Assembly (NCBI GenBank): GCA_041306075.1
Contig: JBFYKH010000071.1
Coordinates: 1 to 64,000, forward strand
Source of the DNA: JAHIYG01 sp041306075
GTDB lineage: Archaea; Altiarchaeota; Altiarchaeia; IMC4; SCGC-AAA252-I15
Direction of reading: 5' to 3'
Length of the DNA stretch: 64,000 bases
Numbering within the stretch: position 1 is the stretch's first letter; every line of letters starts with the position of its first letter. The position numbers were made by a program, and so were the translations under genes. Positions 48,579 to 57,686 of this stretch are shown here, piece after piece. A model generated the notes under the pieces. It ran no database searches and was not told where the DNA came from. It saw only the letters and a list, made by a program, of their open reading frames with translations.

Positions 48579-49355
48579 GTGCCGTCAGTGCCCACGCTCG
48601 AGGAGATGGGGGTCGCGGGCCTCGTTCCGGAAGAGAAGCCTGATGTGAAGGCGTCTGCGCCCGAGGACGCGCAAGCTGGCGAGGATTACGCCTTCCTGAA
48701 CGGCATGCTATTCCTCTCGTTCGTCGCGCCAGCCCTGTTCGCGAAGCTCATGGGCTGGCCGCTCGCCACGTTCCACCAGTTCGTCTTCGTATGGGTACAT
48801 GAGGCGGGCCACGGATTCTTCGGCCTCCTCGGGAACCGTGTCGTAGCGTCGGCGGCGGGGACGTTCAACGAGCTCCTGTTCACCCTCGTCCCAGCCGCCA
48901 TCTGCCTCAGGGACCGGCGGGCCGTCCTCGGAGGCCTCGTCCTCCTGATGTGCGCGGGCCTAAGCGTACAGCATGCCGGATGGTACATGATGAGCGCGGA
49001 GCTCCCGTACGGATACGGCTTCGGCGGCATCAAGATGACGCCAGAGAGCCACGACTGGTCGGTGATATTCAGGGAACTCGGCTTCCTCAGGCAGTCGTAC
49101 GCGATAGGCCAGGCGACCGCAGAGGCAGGCCATGCGCTGGCGGTGATATTCCTCATCGCATCCTTGCTCGGTGCGGTACCGACGCTGTACGGCTGGCGGC
49201 CCGGAAGGTTATTCGACATAGTCTCGCCGTCATCGCTGGCCGCCCTCCTATACCTCCTCCTGTCCGGCTCAAGCCTGCTGGAAATCTCCATAGCCTTGCT
49301 GTTCACGCTCCCCCTCGCCTACCGCATACTCCTTAAATCCCGCCCTTCCGATTAG
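48579..49355 (+). CDS. HEAGH-motif membrane protein (putative metalloprotease), copy 1
   Basis: A 258-residue protein with about six spans. Inside a span it carries WVHEAGHGFFGLLGNRVV, an HExxH zinc motif as in M50-type intramembrane proteases, followed by SAAGTFNELLFTLVP. Shared with copy 2 at 49906-50682 are a LRDRR loop, LLMCA span and SHDW motif. The start is GTG with AGGTGA 5 nt upstream. Protease activity is inferred; no site-2-type NPDG motif is seen. It heads a three-gene membrane cluster. Confidence 0.75.
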   Translation: MPSVPTLEEMGVAGLVPEEKPDVKASAPEDAQAGEDYAFLNGMLFLSFVAPALFAKLMGWPLATFHQFVFVWVHEAGHGFFGLLGNRVVASAAGTFNELLFTLVPAAICLRDRRAVLGGLVLLMCAGLSVQHAGWYMMSAELPYGYGFGGIKMTPESHDWSVIFRELGFLRQSYAIGQATAEAGHALAVIFLIASLLGAVPTLYGWRPGRLFDIVSPSSLAALLYLLLSGSSLLEISIALLFTLPLAYRILLKSRPSD

Positions 49356-49360
49356 TCAAT

Positions 49361-49909
49361 ATGGAACCGGCGCTGTTGGCGGCATCGGTGGCGGTCGCCA
49401 CCTTAGCGGGCGGGGCGTTCTCCGCGCTCGTAATGCGGCGCCTCGGCTTCTCGCGCGTCCTCCGTCTGATACGGCTCCCCCTCATCTTGTGGCTTATCGC
49501 CGCCGCGGCCGACTTCACAGCGACTGCCGAGGCGGCGGTCGCGAACCCGCTACTGGAGGCTAACCCGTACATACGTTACGCCGTCGCCGCCTACGGTGGC
49601 TTGGGGCTGGCGGCGTTCGCCTTCCTGTGGGTAGTCTCCTGGCTGGCGCTCGCCATGCTCCTTGAGACCTGCAGGGGGAAGATGCCTGGCAGCGCAGTCG
49701 AATACCTCCAGCTGGCCTTGACCTACACGCTCGCAGCCGGACACCTCCTTGCCTGGGCGGCATGGGCTGGCTACGGCTCCATAGCGGACGGGAGCCCGCC
49801 CCTGTACTACTTCCCCTACGTCCTCTTAGGCGGCGGTTTAGGTGTAATCCACCAGGCTGCCAGGAAAAGGCCACACGAACCCCCGGGGCCGAATCATCGC
49901 CCAGCATGA
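49361..49909 (+). CDS. Membrane protein, DUF5658-like
   Basis: A 182-residue protein with four or five spans. ADFTATAEAAVANPLLEANP followed by YIRYA fits the pattern D-x(n)-E-ANP-x2-R of small DUF5658-type membrane proteins. It starts 5 nt after the first HEAGH gene and its stop overlaps the second (ATGA), so the three are made together. Function unknown. Confidence 0.65.
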   Translation: MEPALLAASVAVATLAGGAFSALVMRRLGFSRVLRLIRLPLILWLIAAAADFTATAEAAVANPLLEANPYIRYAVAAYGGLGLAAFAFLWVVSWLALAMLLETCRGKMPGSAVEYLQLALTYTLAAGHLLAWAAWAGYGSIADGSPPLYYFPYVLLGGGLGVIHQAARKRPHEPPGPNHRPA

Positions 49910-50682
49910 TATTTACCCTTGTGATTCGTATATCCCGGGTGGACGAGTACTGGTCAGACTACTACTACGACCGCCACGCCGATATCAATCAGCTGGCCAT
50001 GGTCGTCCTGGTGCTGCCGACCGTAATCCTAACCCTCATGGGCCAGAGAATAGACCTCTACTTCGCGCTCGTGTCGACCTTGTTCCACGAGGCGGGCCAC
50101 ATACTCGTCCAAATCTTCACATCGGACCGCACCGTCATAGCCGCGGCGGGAACAGCCACCCAGGCGGCGGTCACGGTCTTGCCTTCGCTATACCTCATCC
50201 GAGACCGAAGGACGCATGCCGCAGCCGCCGCATTCCTCATGTGCGCCTCGGCACTCGTCATGGCGTCCGGCCACTACATGAGCACCGCGCTCACGATGGA
50301 CGGCGTCAACTACCTGGGGCAGAAGCTCACGGCATCAAGGCATGACTGGACCCAAATATACCACTCCTTCGGGATACCCCTCGCAGACGCCCAGCCAAAC
50401 GGCAGAATCATCGAGACAGCCGGCGAGGCCGCGGCCTGGGTATTCCTCGCCTCCTCGCTCCTCTTGTACGCCTCCAGCCTCCTGTTGCCCGGGCGCCTGA
50501 ACATGGCGCACGCCGTCACAGCCTCATCAATCCCGTTCCTGGCATACTCCCTCGAATACGGCGACCCGTCAGCCAGGTACTCGTGCATCCTTCTTTTGGC
50601 CGCTGGCGCGCTCGCCTCGATCCTGCCGGCGGCGGCCGGGCGGCTGAAGAGGGCTGATGTTTTATACCCGCCGTCTCTTTGA
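49906..50682 (+). CDS. HEAGH-motif membrane protein (putative metalloprotease), copy 2
   Basis: A 258-residue protein, the same length as copy 1, with LFHEAGHILVQIFTSDRTVI, AAAGTATQAAVTVLPSLYL, an IRDRR loop, LMCASALV and SRHDWTQIYHSFG aligned to copy 1. The ATG is in the previous stop codon (ATGA). Divergence between the copies is high outside these motifs, so duplication is old. Function is inferred only from the HExxH motif inside a membrane segment. Confidence 0.75.
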   Translation: MIFTLVIRISRVDEYWSDYYYDRHADINQLAMVVLVLPTVILTLMGQRIDLYFALVSTLFHEAGHILVQIFTSDRTVIAAAGTATQAAVTVLPSLYLIRDRRTHAAAAAFLMCASALVMASGHYMSTALTMDGVNYLGQKLTASRHDWTQIYHSFGIPLADAQPNGRIIETAGEAAAWVFLASSLLLYASSLLLPGRLNMAHAVTASSIPFLAYSLEYGDPSARYSCILLLAAGALASILPAAAGRLKRADVLYPPSL

Positions 50683-50731
50683 TTACCCAGGGCATACTCT
50701 TCAGCGGCCCATTAGGCGCACGGCCACAGAC

Positions 50732-51706
50732 ATGAACATTCTAGGACTCGAAGGGACCGCCCATACCCTGGGCGTGGGTATAGTCGACGGGGGATTCAAG
50801 CCTCTCGCCGACGTGAGGAACCAGTACGTCCCAGAGTCCGGGGGGATACACCCCAGGGACGCGAGCCAACACATGAGCGCCGTGATGGGGGAGACGCTCG
50901 AACAGGCCCTCCATGAGGCGGGCCTCGGGATGCCGGACATAGACCTCGTCTCATTCAGCCGCGGCCCAGGCCTCGGCCCATGCCTGAGGACGGTGGCGAC
51001 CGCGGCCAGGACGCTAGCCCTCTACCACCGGAAACCCATCGTCGCAGTCAACCACTGCATAGCCCACATAGAGGTCGGCAAGGTGCTCAGCGGATTCACC
51101 GACCCCCTCGTCCTATACGCGAGCGGCGCCAACAGCCAGGTCATCAAGCGGAGGGACGGCCGCTACAGGGTCTTCGGCGAGACGCTCGACATCGGAGTCG
51201 GCAACATGCTCGACAAGTTCGGAAGGGAGGTCGGCCTCGCCCACCCCGCCGGCCCGAAGATAGAGGCCCTCGCGGCGTCCGGCCGCGAACTCATCGAATT
51301 GCCCTACGTGGTGAAGGGCACGGACATGAGCTTCAGCGGCATACTCACGTCGGCCATCCGCCTACACCGGCAGGGGAGGCGGCTCGAGGACCTGTGCTAC
51401 AGCCTCCAGGAGACCTGCTTCGCAATGCTCTGCGAGGTCTCGGAGCGCGCGCTCGCGCACATCAAGGCCGGGGAGGTCCTGCTCGCAGGAGGCGTCGGAT
51501 ACAACAGGCGCCTCCAGGACATGCTCCGCCAGGTCGCCGAAGAACACGGCGCCAGGTTCGACTACCCCGGGAAATACATGGGCGACAACGGCGTGATGAT
51601 AGCGATGACCGGCCTCAAGATGCACAACGCCGGAGTCATGATGAGGCCGGAGGAGGCGATGGTCGTCGCGGACGAGCGCACAGACGACGTCGAAGTCAAC
51701 TGGTGA
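50732..51706 (+). CDS. kae1: Kae1, tRNA threonylcarbamoyladenosine synthase (KEOPS)
   Basis: Catalytic subunit of the KEOPS complex that makes t6A at position 37 of ANN-decoding tRNAs. The 324 residues have the ASKHA-fold motifs: LGLEGTAHTLGVGIV, the metal-binding NHCIAHIEVGK (H-x3-H), PAGPKIEALA and LLAGGVGYNRRL, then YMGDNGVMIA. It is not fused to the Bud32 kinase, unlike in some methanogens. The ATG at 50732 fits the family N-terminus MNILGLEGTAHT. Confidence 0.96.
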   Translation: MNILGLEGTAHTLGVGIVDGGFKPLADVRNQYVPESGGIHPRDASQHMSAVMGETLEQALHEAGLGMPDIDLVSFSRGPGLGPCLRTVATAARTLALYHRKPIVAVNHCIAHIEVGKVLSGFTDPLVLYASGANSQVIKRRDGRYRVFGETLDIGVGNMLDKFGREVGLAHPAGPKIEALAASGRELIELPYVVKGTDMSFSGILTSAIRLHRQGRRLEDLCYSLQETCFAMLCEVSERALAHIKAGEVLLAGGVGYNRRLQDMLRQVAEEHGARFDYPGKYMGDNGVMIAMTGLKMHNAGVMMRPEEAMVVADERTDDVEVNW

Positions 51707-51743
51707 CCGGCGTATTTATCCCCCGGGAGCGGTATCTTCTATT

Positions 51744-52184
51744 ATGAGCGTGGAGAAGACGCTGCAACCCTCCAACCATCCGCAGCTGCCGGAGCCGGCC
51801 GAGGTCGAGTTCGCCGAACTCATGGAGCGCAGGCTAGAGGTGAGGCGAGGCCTCGGGCCCATGAAGGACATAACTGTCATCGGGGAAAATCCACTGGCAC
51901 ACGGCCGCAAATCAAAGGGCATCATAGCATCGACCCGGTGGGGCAGCTTCGTCGTGGGCATGGACAGCCACCTCGACGCTGCGGGAGCCCTTGACGAGTA
52001 CCTGGAGAAGCACGGCCACGAACCCCAGTCAGACCGGAGCCTGCAGGCAATCAACTATTCTCTGCACTTCCCGAAAGGACGCAGGACGGTGGACCTGGAC
52101 GGCCGCGCGGACCTGAAGTGCATCAGGATGGGGGAGGAGGTCCTCCGGGACATGGGTTTCCGGGGGGTCGTGAAAGGTATTTAG
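51744..52184 (+). CDS. Hypothetical protein between kae1 and lonB
   Basis: A 146-residue soluble protein. The central part (DITVIGENPLAHGRKSKGII and ASTRWGSFVVGMDSH) may be an alpha/beta domain with strand-turn-helix repeats; no motif is diagnostic. A TATA element (GTATTTATC) is 28 nt upstream, so it starts its own transcript. I do not recognise it. Confidence 0.65.
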   Translation: MSVEKTLQPSNHPQLPEPAEVEFAELMERRLEVRRGLGPMKDITVIGENPLAHGRKSKGIIASTRWGSFVVGMDSHLDAAGALDEYLEKHGHEPQSDRSLQAINYSLHFPKGRRTVDLDGRADLKCIRMGEEVLRDMGFRGVVKGI

Positions 52185-52208
52185 CCTGCGACCACGTATC
52201 TAAATACG

Positions 52209-54128
52209 ATGAGCGACGAGAAGCCCCCGGCCCAGGACAAGGCCAAGGAGCCGCGGCTCGAAGCCTCCGCGATGAAGTCCTGGCGGGACTTCAAGACCAC
52301 GGACGAGATAAAGGTTCCGACAAGGCTGGTCGACCAGGTCGTCGGCCAGGAGAAGGCAGTCAACATAATCAAGAAGGCCGCCAAGCAGAGGCGGCACATA
52401 CTCCTCATAGGCGACCCCGGGACCGGCAAGAGCATGCTAGCCAACGCGATGGCCGAGCTCCTCCCGTGCGAGGCGCTGGTCGACATACTGGCGATACCCA
52501 ACGTCGACGACGAGAACAACCCGAAGGTGACTGTCGTCCCGGCGATGGACGGCCGGAAGATTGTGAAGGCGGAGCGGGAGAAGGAGAGCGCTGGCGCGAA
52601 GGACGGCAGCGGCCGCGTCCCGCTCATGCTGTTCGTCTTCTTCTTCCTTCCGCTCGCGCTCTACGTGTTCGGGATAGTCACCGACGGCATAGTCATAGCC
52701 GCCATGATGGCGTTCGGGATAGTCCTGTTCCTCCTCTTCGGAGTCAACTTCAGGTTCATGATGGGGCCCCCGAAGAGCATGGCGCCGAGGATAATCGTCG
52801 ACAACACCGACCGGAAGGTGGCGCCGTTCTTCGACGGCACCGGAGCCCACGCGGGCGCCCTCCTCGGGGACATCAAGCACGACCCCCTCCAGTCCGGCGG
52901 CCTCGGCACGCCCGCCCACCTCAGGGTCGTCGCAGGGCTCATACACAAGGCGCACAAGGGCGTCCTGTTCATAGACGAGGTCGGCACCCTCGGCAACTCG
53001 CAGCTGGACCTACTCACCGCACTGCAGGAGAAGCAGCTGTCCATAACCGGCAGGAGCGAGATGAGCTCCGGGGCGATGGTGATGACCGAGCCCGTCCCCT
53101 GCGACTTCATACTCGTCGCGTCCGGGAACATACAGGCGATTGAGGCGATGCATCCCGCCCTACGCTCCAGGATACGCGGGTACGGGTACGAGATATTCAT
53201 GCGGGAGACCATCGAGGACAACGACGAGAACCGGCGTAGGATGGTGCAGTTCGTCGCCCAGGAGGTCAGGAAGGACGCGAAGATACCGCACTTCACCGTC
53301 GACGCGGTCGACGAAATACTCAGGGAGGCAAAGCGGCGCTCCGGCACCAAGGACAAGCTCACGCTCCGTTTCAGGGACCTCGGCGGCATCATCAGGGCGG
53401 CAGGCGACGTCGCCAACGAGAAGAAGCACAAGTACGTCACCGCCGAGGACGTCCTGGAGGGCAAGAAGAGCGCGAGGACCCTCGAGCAGCAGGTCGGGGA
53501 CTTCTACCTCGACAAGAAGAAGGAGTACAACATACTGATAACGTCCGGCAGCAGGGTCGGCCGCGTCAACGGCCTCGCGGTGATGGGCGAGGGCGGGACC
53601 GTCCTGCCGATAGTCGCGGAGGTGGCGCCAGCGCACACCCAGAAGAGCGGGCAAATCATCGCTACCGGCAAGCTCGGGGAGATAGCGAAGGAGGCGGTGA
53701 CCAACGTCTCCGCGCTCTTCAAGAAGGTGCTCGGCAAGGACATCAGCAACCACGACATACACGTCCAGTTCCTCCAGACCTACGAGGGGGTGGAGGGCGA
53801 CAGCGCGTCAGTGAGCGTGGCCGTGGCCGTGCTCTCGGCCCTCGAGAAGGTGGGCGTCCGCCAGGACGTAGCGATGACGGGCTCGCTCACGGTCCGCGGC
53901 GAAGTCCTGCCTGTCGGCGGGGTGACGCAGAAGATAGAGGCCGCGGTGGAGGCCGGGATAAAGAAGGTGGTGATACCGGAGAGCAACATGAAGGACGTCC
54001 TCATCGAGAAGCGCTACGAGGGGATGATAGAGATAGTCCCTGCGAAGACCCTCATCGACGTCCTCAGGCACGCCCTGGTGAAGGGCGATCATCTGATAAA
54101 GATGATGGAAGCCGTAGTGGACGCATAA
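52209..54128 (+). CDS. lonB: Membrane-bound ATP-dependent protease LonB
   Basis: Archaeal Lon: an AAA+ unfoldase anchored in the membrane and fused to a Ser-Lys protease. The 639 residues show Walker A GDPGTGKS (68-75), a hairpin of two spans inserted in the ATPase domain (about residues 138-180), Walker B GVLFIDEVGTL and the protease with the catalytic Ser in VEGDSASVSVAVAV and Lys in GGVTQKIEAAVEAG. It degrades misfolded and membrane proteins. No intein. Confidence 0.97.
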   Translation: MSDEKPPAQDKAKEPRLEASAMKSWRDFKTTDEIKVPTRLVDQVVGQEKAVNIIKKAAKQRRHILLIGDPGTGKSMLANAMAELLPCEALVDILAIPNVDDENNPKVTVVPAMDGRKIVKAEREKESAGAKDGSGRVPLMLFVFFFLPLALYVFGIVTDGIVIAAMMAFGIVLFLLFGVNFRFMMGPPKSMAPRIIVDNTDRKVAPFFDGTGAHAGALLGDIKHDPLQSGGLGTPAHLRVVAGLIHKAHKGVLFIDEVGTLGNSQLDLLTALQEKQLSITGRSEMSSGAMVMTEPVPCDFILVASGNIQAIEAMHPALRSRIRGYGYEIFMRETIEDNDENRRRMVQFVAQEVRKDAKIPHFTVDAVDEILREAKRRSGTKDKLTLRFRDLGGIIRAAGDVANEKKHKYVTAEDVLEGKKSARTLEQQVGDFYLDKKKEYNILITSGSRVGRVNGLAVMGEGGTVLPIVAEVAPAHTQKSGQIIATGKLGEIAKEAVTNVSALFKKVLGKDISNHDIHVQFLQTYEGVEGDSASVSVAVAVLSALEKVGVRQDVAMTGSLTVRGEVLPVGGVTQKIEAAVEAGIKKVVIPESNMKDVLIEKRYEGMIEIVPAKTLIDVLRHALVKGDHLIKMMEAVVDA

Positions 54129-54197
54129 GGAACTTTTCCCATCCACTCTAGCCGGGCATTTAATAAACACAATCCTCTATAACGTATATCCCAAAAA

Positions 54198-55148
54198 ATG
54201 GAACTTGAGGAGCTTTCAGGCGTCGGAGCCACAATCGCGGAGAAGCTGCGCGAGTCAGGCTACGGCAGCATAGAGGCGGTGGCATGCGCGACCACCGGGG
54301 AGCTCAAGGACGTCGGCATCGGTGAGGCCAGCGCGGTAAAGATAATCCAGGCGGCCCGCGAATCGCTCCACATGGGATTCGAGACCGGCCTCGACGTCCT
54401 CGCGAAGCGCGAGAACGTCGGCAAGATCACGACCGGCAGCAAGGAGCTGGACAAGCTGTTCGGCGGCGGCGTCGAGACCTCTGCGATAACCGAGTTCTTC
54501 GGCAAGTTCGGCTCCGGGAAGACCCAGATAGCCCACCAGCTCTCGGTGAACGTCCAGCTCCCAAAGAGCAAGGGCGGCCTCGAGGGGACCGCCATATACA
54601 TCGACACAGAGAACACGTTCAGGCCGGACCGCATACAGCAGATGGCGAAGGCCGTTAAAATCAAGCCCGAGGAGGCGCTGGCCAACATCCTGGTGGCGCG
54701 GGCCTACAACTCGGACCATCAGATGCTGCTTGCGGAGAAGGCGTCCGAGCTCGTGAAGGAGAAGAACGTGAAGCTAGTCATCGTGGACTCGCTGACCGCC
54801 CACTTCAGGGCGGAGTACACGGGACGCGGAACGCTCGCGAACAGGCAGCAGAAGCTCAACCGCCACATGCACACCCTCCAGCGGAAGGTAGGGGACATGC
54901 ACAACGCAGCCGTGGTGGTCACCAACCAGGTGATGGCGCGCCCGGACATACTGTTCGGCGACCCGACGGCGCCGATAGGCGGCCACATAGTGGGCCACCA
55001 CAGCACCTTCAGGGTCTACCTGAAGAAGGGGAAGGGCAACAAGCGGATAGCGGACCTCATAGACTCGCCGAACATGCCAGACGGCGAGTGCGTGTTCGAC
55101 GTCACCACGGACGGCATAGAGGACTCCAAGGAGTCGAAGACGAAGTAG
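54198..55148 (+). CDS. radA: RadA recombinase
   Basis: Archaeal RecA/Rad51 homologue for strand exchange, 316 residues. A helix-hairpin-helix N-terminal domain (residues 1-60, ELSGVGATIAEKLRESGYGS) precedes the ATPase with Walker A GKFGSGKT (102-109), Walker B VKLVIVDSLT and the L1/L2 loops around TNQVMARPD and FGDPTAPIGGHIVGHHST. Length is normal and no intein is present. Confidence 0.97.
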   Translation: MELEELSGVGATIAEKLRESGYGSIEAVACATTGELKDVGIGEASAVKIIQAARESLHMGFETGLDVLAKRENVGKITTGSKELDKLFGGGVETSAITEFFGKFGSGKTQIAHQLSVNVQLPKSKGGLEGTAIYIDTENTFRPDRIQQMAKAVKIKPEEALANILVARAYNSDHQMLLAEKASELVKEKNVKLVIVDSLTAHFRAEYTGRGTLANRQQKLNRHMHTLQRKVGDMHNAAVVVTNQVMARPDILFGDPTAPIGGHIVGHHSTFRVYLKKGKGNKRIADLIDSPNMPDGECVFDVTTDGIEDSKESKTK

Positions 55149-55174
55149 ATTTAACGCTAATCCAAGTGGTAACC

Positions 55175-56347
55175 ATGAGGAACATCTTTATTGAGTTCCC
55201 CCAGGAAAAGCCGCTCCGAGAGCAGAACATGGAGCTGGTTGAGAGGAAGGGGATTGGGCATCCGGACAGCATATGTGACGGCCTTGCTGAAGCGGTCAGC
55301 CGGGCGCTTTCGAACGAGTACATGAAGCGGTACGGGCATGTACTGCACCACAATACCGACCAGGTGGAGCTCGTCGGGGGCAGAAGCAGCCCGAAATGGG
55401 GCGCGGGGGAGATTGACTCGCCGATTTACATACTCCTGTCCGGGAGGGCCACCACCGAGGTCAACTGCGAGCCGGTGCCTGTCGGAGAGATAGCCATCGA
55501 AGCCGCGAAGAAGTACATGCGGGAGAACCTTAGGAACGTCGACATCGACAAGGGCGTCATAATGGACCAGAAGATAGGCCTCGGGTCCACGGACCTAAGG
55601 TCCGTCTTCGGCCGCACCGGCATGCCGAAGGCCAACGACACTTCGTTCGGCGTAAGCTTCGCCCCGTTCACCCTGACGGAGACCCTCACCTACGAGGTGG
55701 AGCGGTACATGAACGGGAAGATGAAGAAGAAGGTGAAGGCGTCCGGCGAGGACATCAAGGTTATGGGGGAGCGCCACAAGGACGAGATTGTGCTGACGAT
55801 ATGCAATGCGATGGTGTCCAAGCACATCAAGGACATCAACGACTACTCATGCATAATGGAGGAGGAGAAGCGCCTCATCGAGGATTTCGTGGCCGGCATA
55901 ACCGACAAGAAGGTGAAGATAGAGCTTAATACTGGCGACGACCTTCAGAACGAGAGCGTCTTCCTGACCGTGACCGGAACGAGCGCGGAGCAGGGCGACG
56001 ACGGCTCGGTCGGCCGCGGCAACAGGGCCAACGGCCTTATCACTCCGTACCGGCCCATGAGCATGGAGGCGACGAGCGGCAAGAACCCGGTGAACCACGT
56101 GGGCAAGATGTACAACCTCCTCTCGAAGGAGATAGCCTGCGAGATAGCTGAGGAGGGCGCGAAGCAGGTTTATGTGAGGATACTCAGCCAGATAGGCCAC
56201 CCCATAGACCAGCCCCTGTGCTGCGACATACAGCTCATCGGGCCCCAGAAGCTCAAGCGGAAGGCGTATGACATAGCCGACTCCCGGCTCGAGAACATAG
56301 AGGATGTCACGAAGGCATGCCTGAAGGGTACGGCCGAGACCTTCTAG
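55175..56347 (+). CDS. mat: S-adenosylmethionine synthetase, archaeal type
   Basis: Makes SAM from Met and ATP. The 390 residues belong to the archaeal family, unrelated in overall sequence to bacterial MetK: VERKGIGHPDSICDGLAEAV near the N-terminus, DQVELVGG, GTSAEQGDDGSVGRGNRANG and NPVNHVGKMYN. A TATA element (GATTTAACG) is 24 nt upstream of the ATG. A GNRA-loop hairpin follows the gene. Confidence 0.97.
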   Translation: MRNIFIEFPQEKPLREQNMELVERKGIGHPDSICDGLAEAVSRALSNEYMKRYGHVLHHNTDQVELVGGRSSPKWGAGEIDSPIYILLSGRATTEVNCEPVPVGEIAIEAAKKYMRENLRNVDIDKGVIMDQKIGLGSTDLRSVFGRTGMPKANDTSFGVSFAPFTLTETLTYEVERYMNGKMKKKVKASGEDIKVMGERHKDEIVLTICNAMVSKHIKDINDYSCIMEEEKRLIEDFVAGITDKKVKIELNTGDDLQNESVFLTVTGTSAEQGDDGSVGRGNRANGLITPYRPMSMEATSGKNPVNHVGKMYNLLSKEIACEIAEEGAKQVYVRILSQIGHPIDQPLCCDIQLIGPQKLKRKAYDIADSRLENIEDVTKACLKGTAETF

Positions 56348-56359
56348 GCGCCTAGGACG

Positions 56360-56379
56360 GCCCGGCCGCAAGGCCGGGC
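56360..56379 (+). terminator. GC-rich hairpin with GCAA loop after the SAM synthetase gene
   Basis: GCCCGGCC-GCAA-GGCCGGGC forms an 8-bp perfect stem closed by a GNRA tetraloop 12 nt after the stop, followed by GGCCTTTATTAT. A terminator or mRNA 3'-end stabiliser is likely. Confidence 0.55.
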
Positions 56380-56432
56380 GGCCTTTATTATCCCCCCTAC
56401 GTCATATGGTTACCTCAAGCAAGTGATACACC

Positions 56433-57680
56433 TTGGAGGACTCATTTTACCTGCCTTTGTCGGAGGCCGACCCTGAGGTTGCGGCCGCGGTAGCGTCTGA
56501 GATGAGCCGGCAGGAGGGGATAAACCTTATTGCGTCGGAGAGCCTGTCGTCGGCCGCCGTCCGCGAGGCTTGCGCATCCGTCATGACGAACAAGTACGCG
56601 GAAGGCTATCCGCACAAGCGGTATTACGGCGGGTGCGAGAACGTCGACCTGGTCGAGGACCTCGCCATCGAGCGCGCGAAGAGGCTGTTCGGGGCGGATC
56701 ATGTGAACGTGCAGCCGCACTCGGGGACTCAGGCGAACCTCGCCGTCTACCTTGCCGTCCTGAAGCCGGGGGACACCCTACTCTCGATGGAGCTCAGCCA
56801 CGGAGGCCACCTGAGCCACGGATACAAGATTAACGAGTCCGGGAAGGTGTATAAGGGGGAGTTCTATACGGTGAGCCGGAAGACCGGCGCCCTGGACATG
56901 TCGGAGGTCGCCGCGAGGGCGAGGGAGGTGAAGCCAAAGCTCATAGTCTGCGGGTACAGTGCGTACCCGAGGACGGTCCCGTTCAAGGAGTTCCGTGAGG
57001 TGGCTGACGATGTCGGCGCCTACCTGATGGCGGACATAGCGCACATAGCGGGCCTCGTGGGTGCGGAAGTCCACCCGTCGCCGGTGAAATACGCGGACTT
57101 CGTCACCACCACGACCCACAAGACGCTTATGGGCCCGCGGGGCGCGATGATAATGTGCCGCCAGGAGCATGCGCAGGCCGTCGACCGGGCGGTGTTTCCG
57201 GGCTGCCAGGGCGGGCCGTTCATGCACATCATAGCCGCGAAGGCGGTGTGCTTCAGGGAGAACATGACGAAAGCCCGCCGGGGGATGATGTCGCAGGTCG
57301 TCGCCAACTCTAAGGCGCTGGCCCGAGGCCTCCTGGAGGACGGGTTCGACCTCGTGTCCGGCGGCACGGACAACCACCTCATGCTCGCGGACCTGACAGG
57401 GAAGGGCTTGACCGGGAAGGCCGCGGAGTCCGCATTGGGCGAGGCGGGCATAACGTTGAACAAGAACACGGTGCCCTACGACAAGCAGAGCCCCTTCGTG
57501 ACGTCGGGCGTCAGGCTGGGGACGCCGTGCGTCACCGCCCGGGGCATGAAGGAGGCCGAGATGAGGCAGATTGCCTCGTGGATAGGCGAGGTCGTCGGCA
57601 GGCCGCAGGATGCGGCGGTCCGCGAAAGAATCAGAACTGAAGCCGGAGCGCTCTGCCTGAAGCATCCGATATACCGGTGA
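56433..57680 (+). CDS. glyA: Serine hydroxymethyltransferase
   Basis: PLP enzyme that converts Ser to Gly and loads methylene on tetrahydrofolate (or a pterin analogue). The 415 residues begin with a TTG start (MEDSFYLPLSEADPEV), have NKYAEGYPHKRYYGGCENVD, the PLP Lys in VTTTTHKTLMGPRGAM and HLMLADLTGKGLTGKAAE. TATA-like CATATGG is about 28 nt upstream. With folD and purH downstream it forms a one-carbon/purine neighbourhood. Confidence 0.96.
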   Translation: MEDSFYLPLSEADPEVAAAVASEMSRQEGINLIASESLSSAAVREACASVMTNKYAEGYPHKRYYGGCENVDLVEDLAIERAKRLFGADHVNVQPHSGTQANLAVYLAVLKPGDTLLSMELSHGGHLSHGYKINESGKVYKGEFYTVSRKTGALDMSEVAARAREVKPKLIVCGYSAYPRTVPFKEFREVADDVGAYLMADIAHIAGLVGAEVHPSPVKYADFVTTTTHKTLMGPRGAMIMCRQEHAQAVDRAVFPGCQGGPFMHIIAAKAVCFRENMTKARRGMMSQVVANSKALARGLLEDGFDLVSGGTDNHLMLADLTGKGLTGKAAESALGEAGITLNKNTVPYDKQSPFVTSGVRLGTPCVTARGMKEAEMRQIASWIGEVVGRPQDAAVRERIRTEAGALCLKHPIYR

Positions 57681-57686
57681 CCCCGG

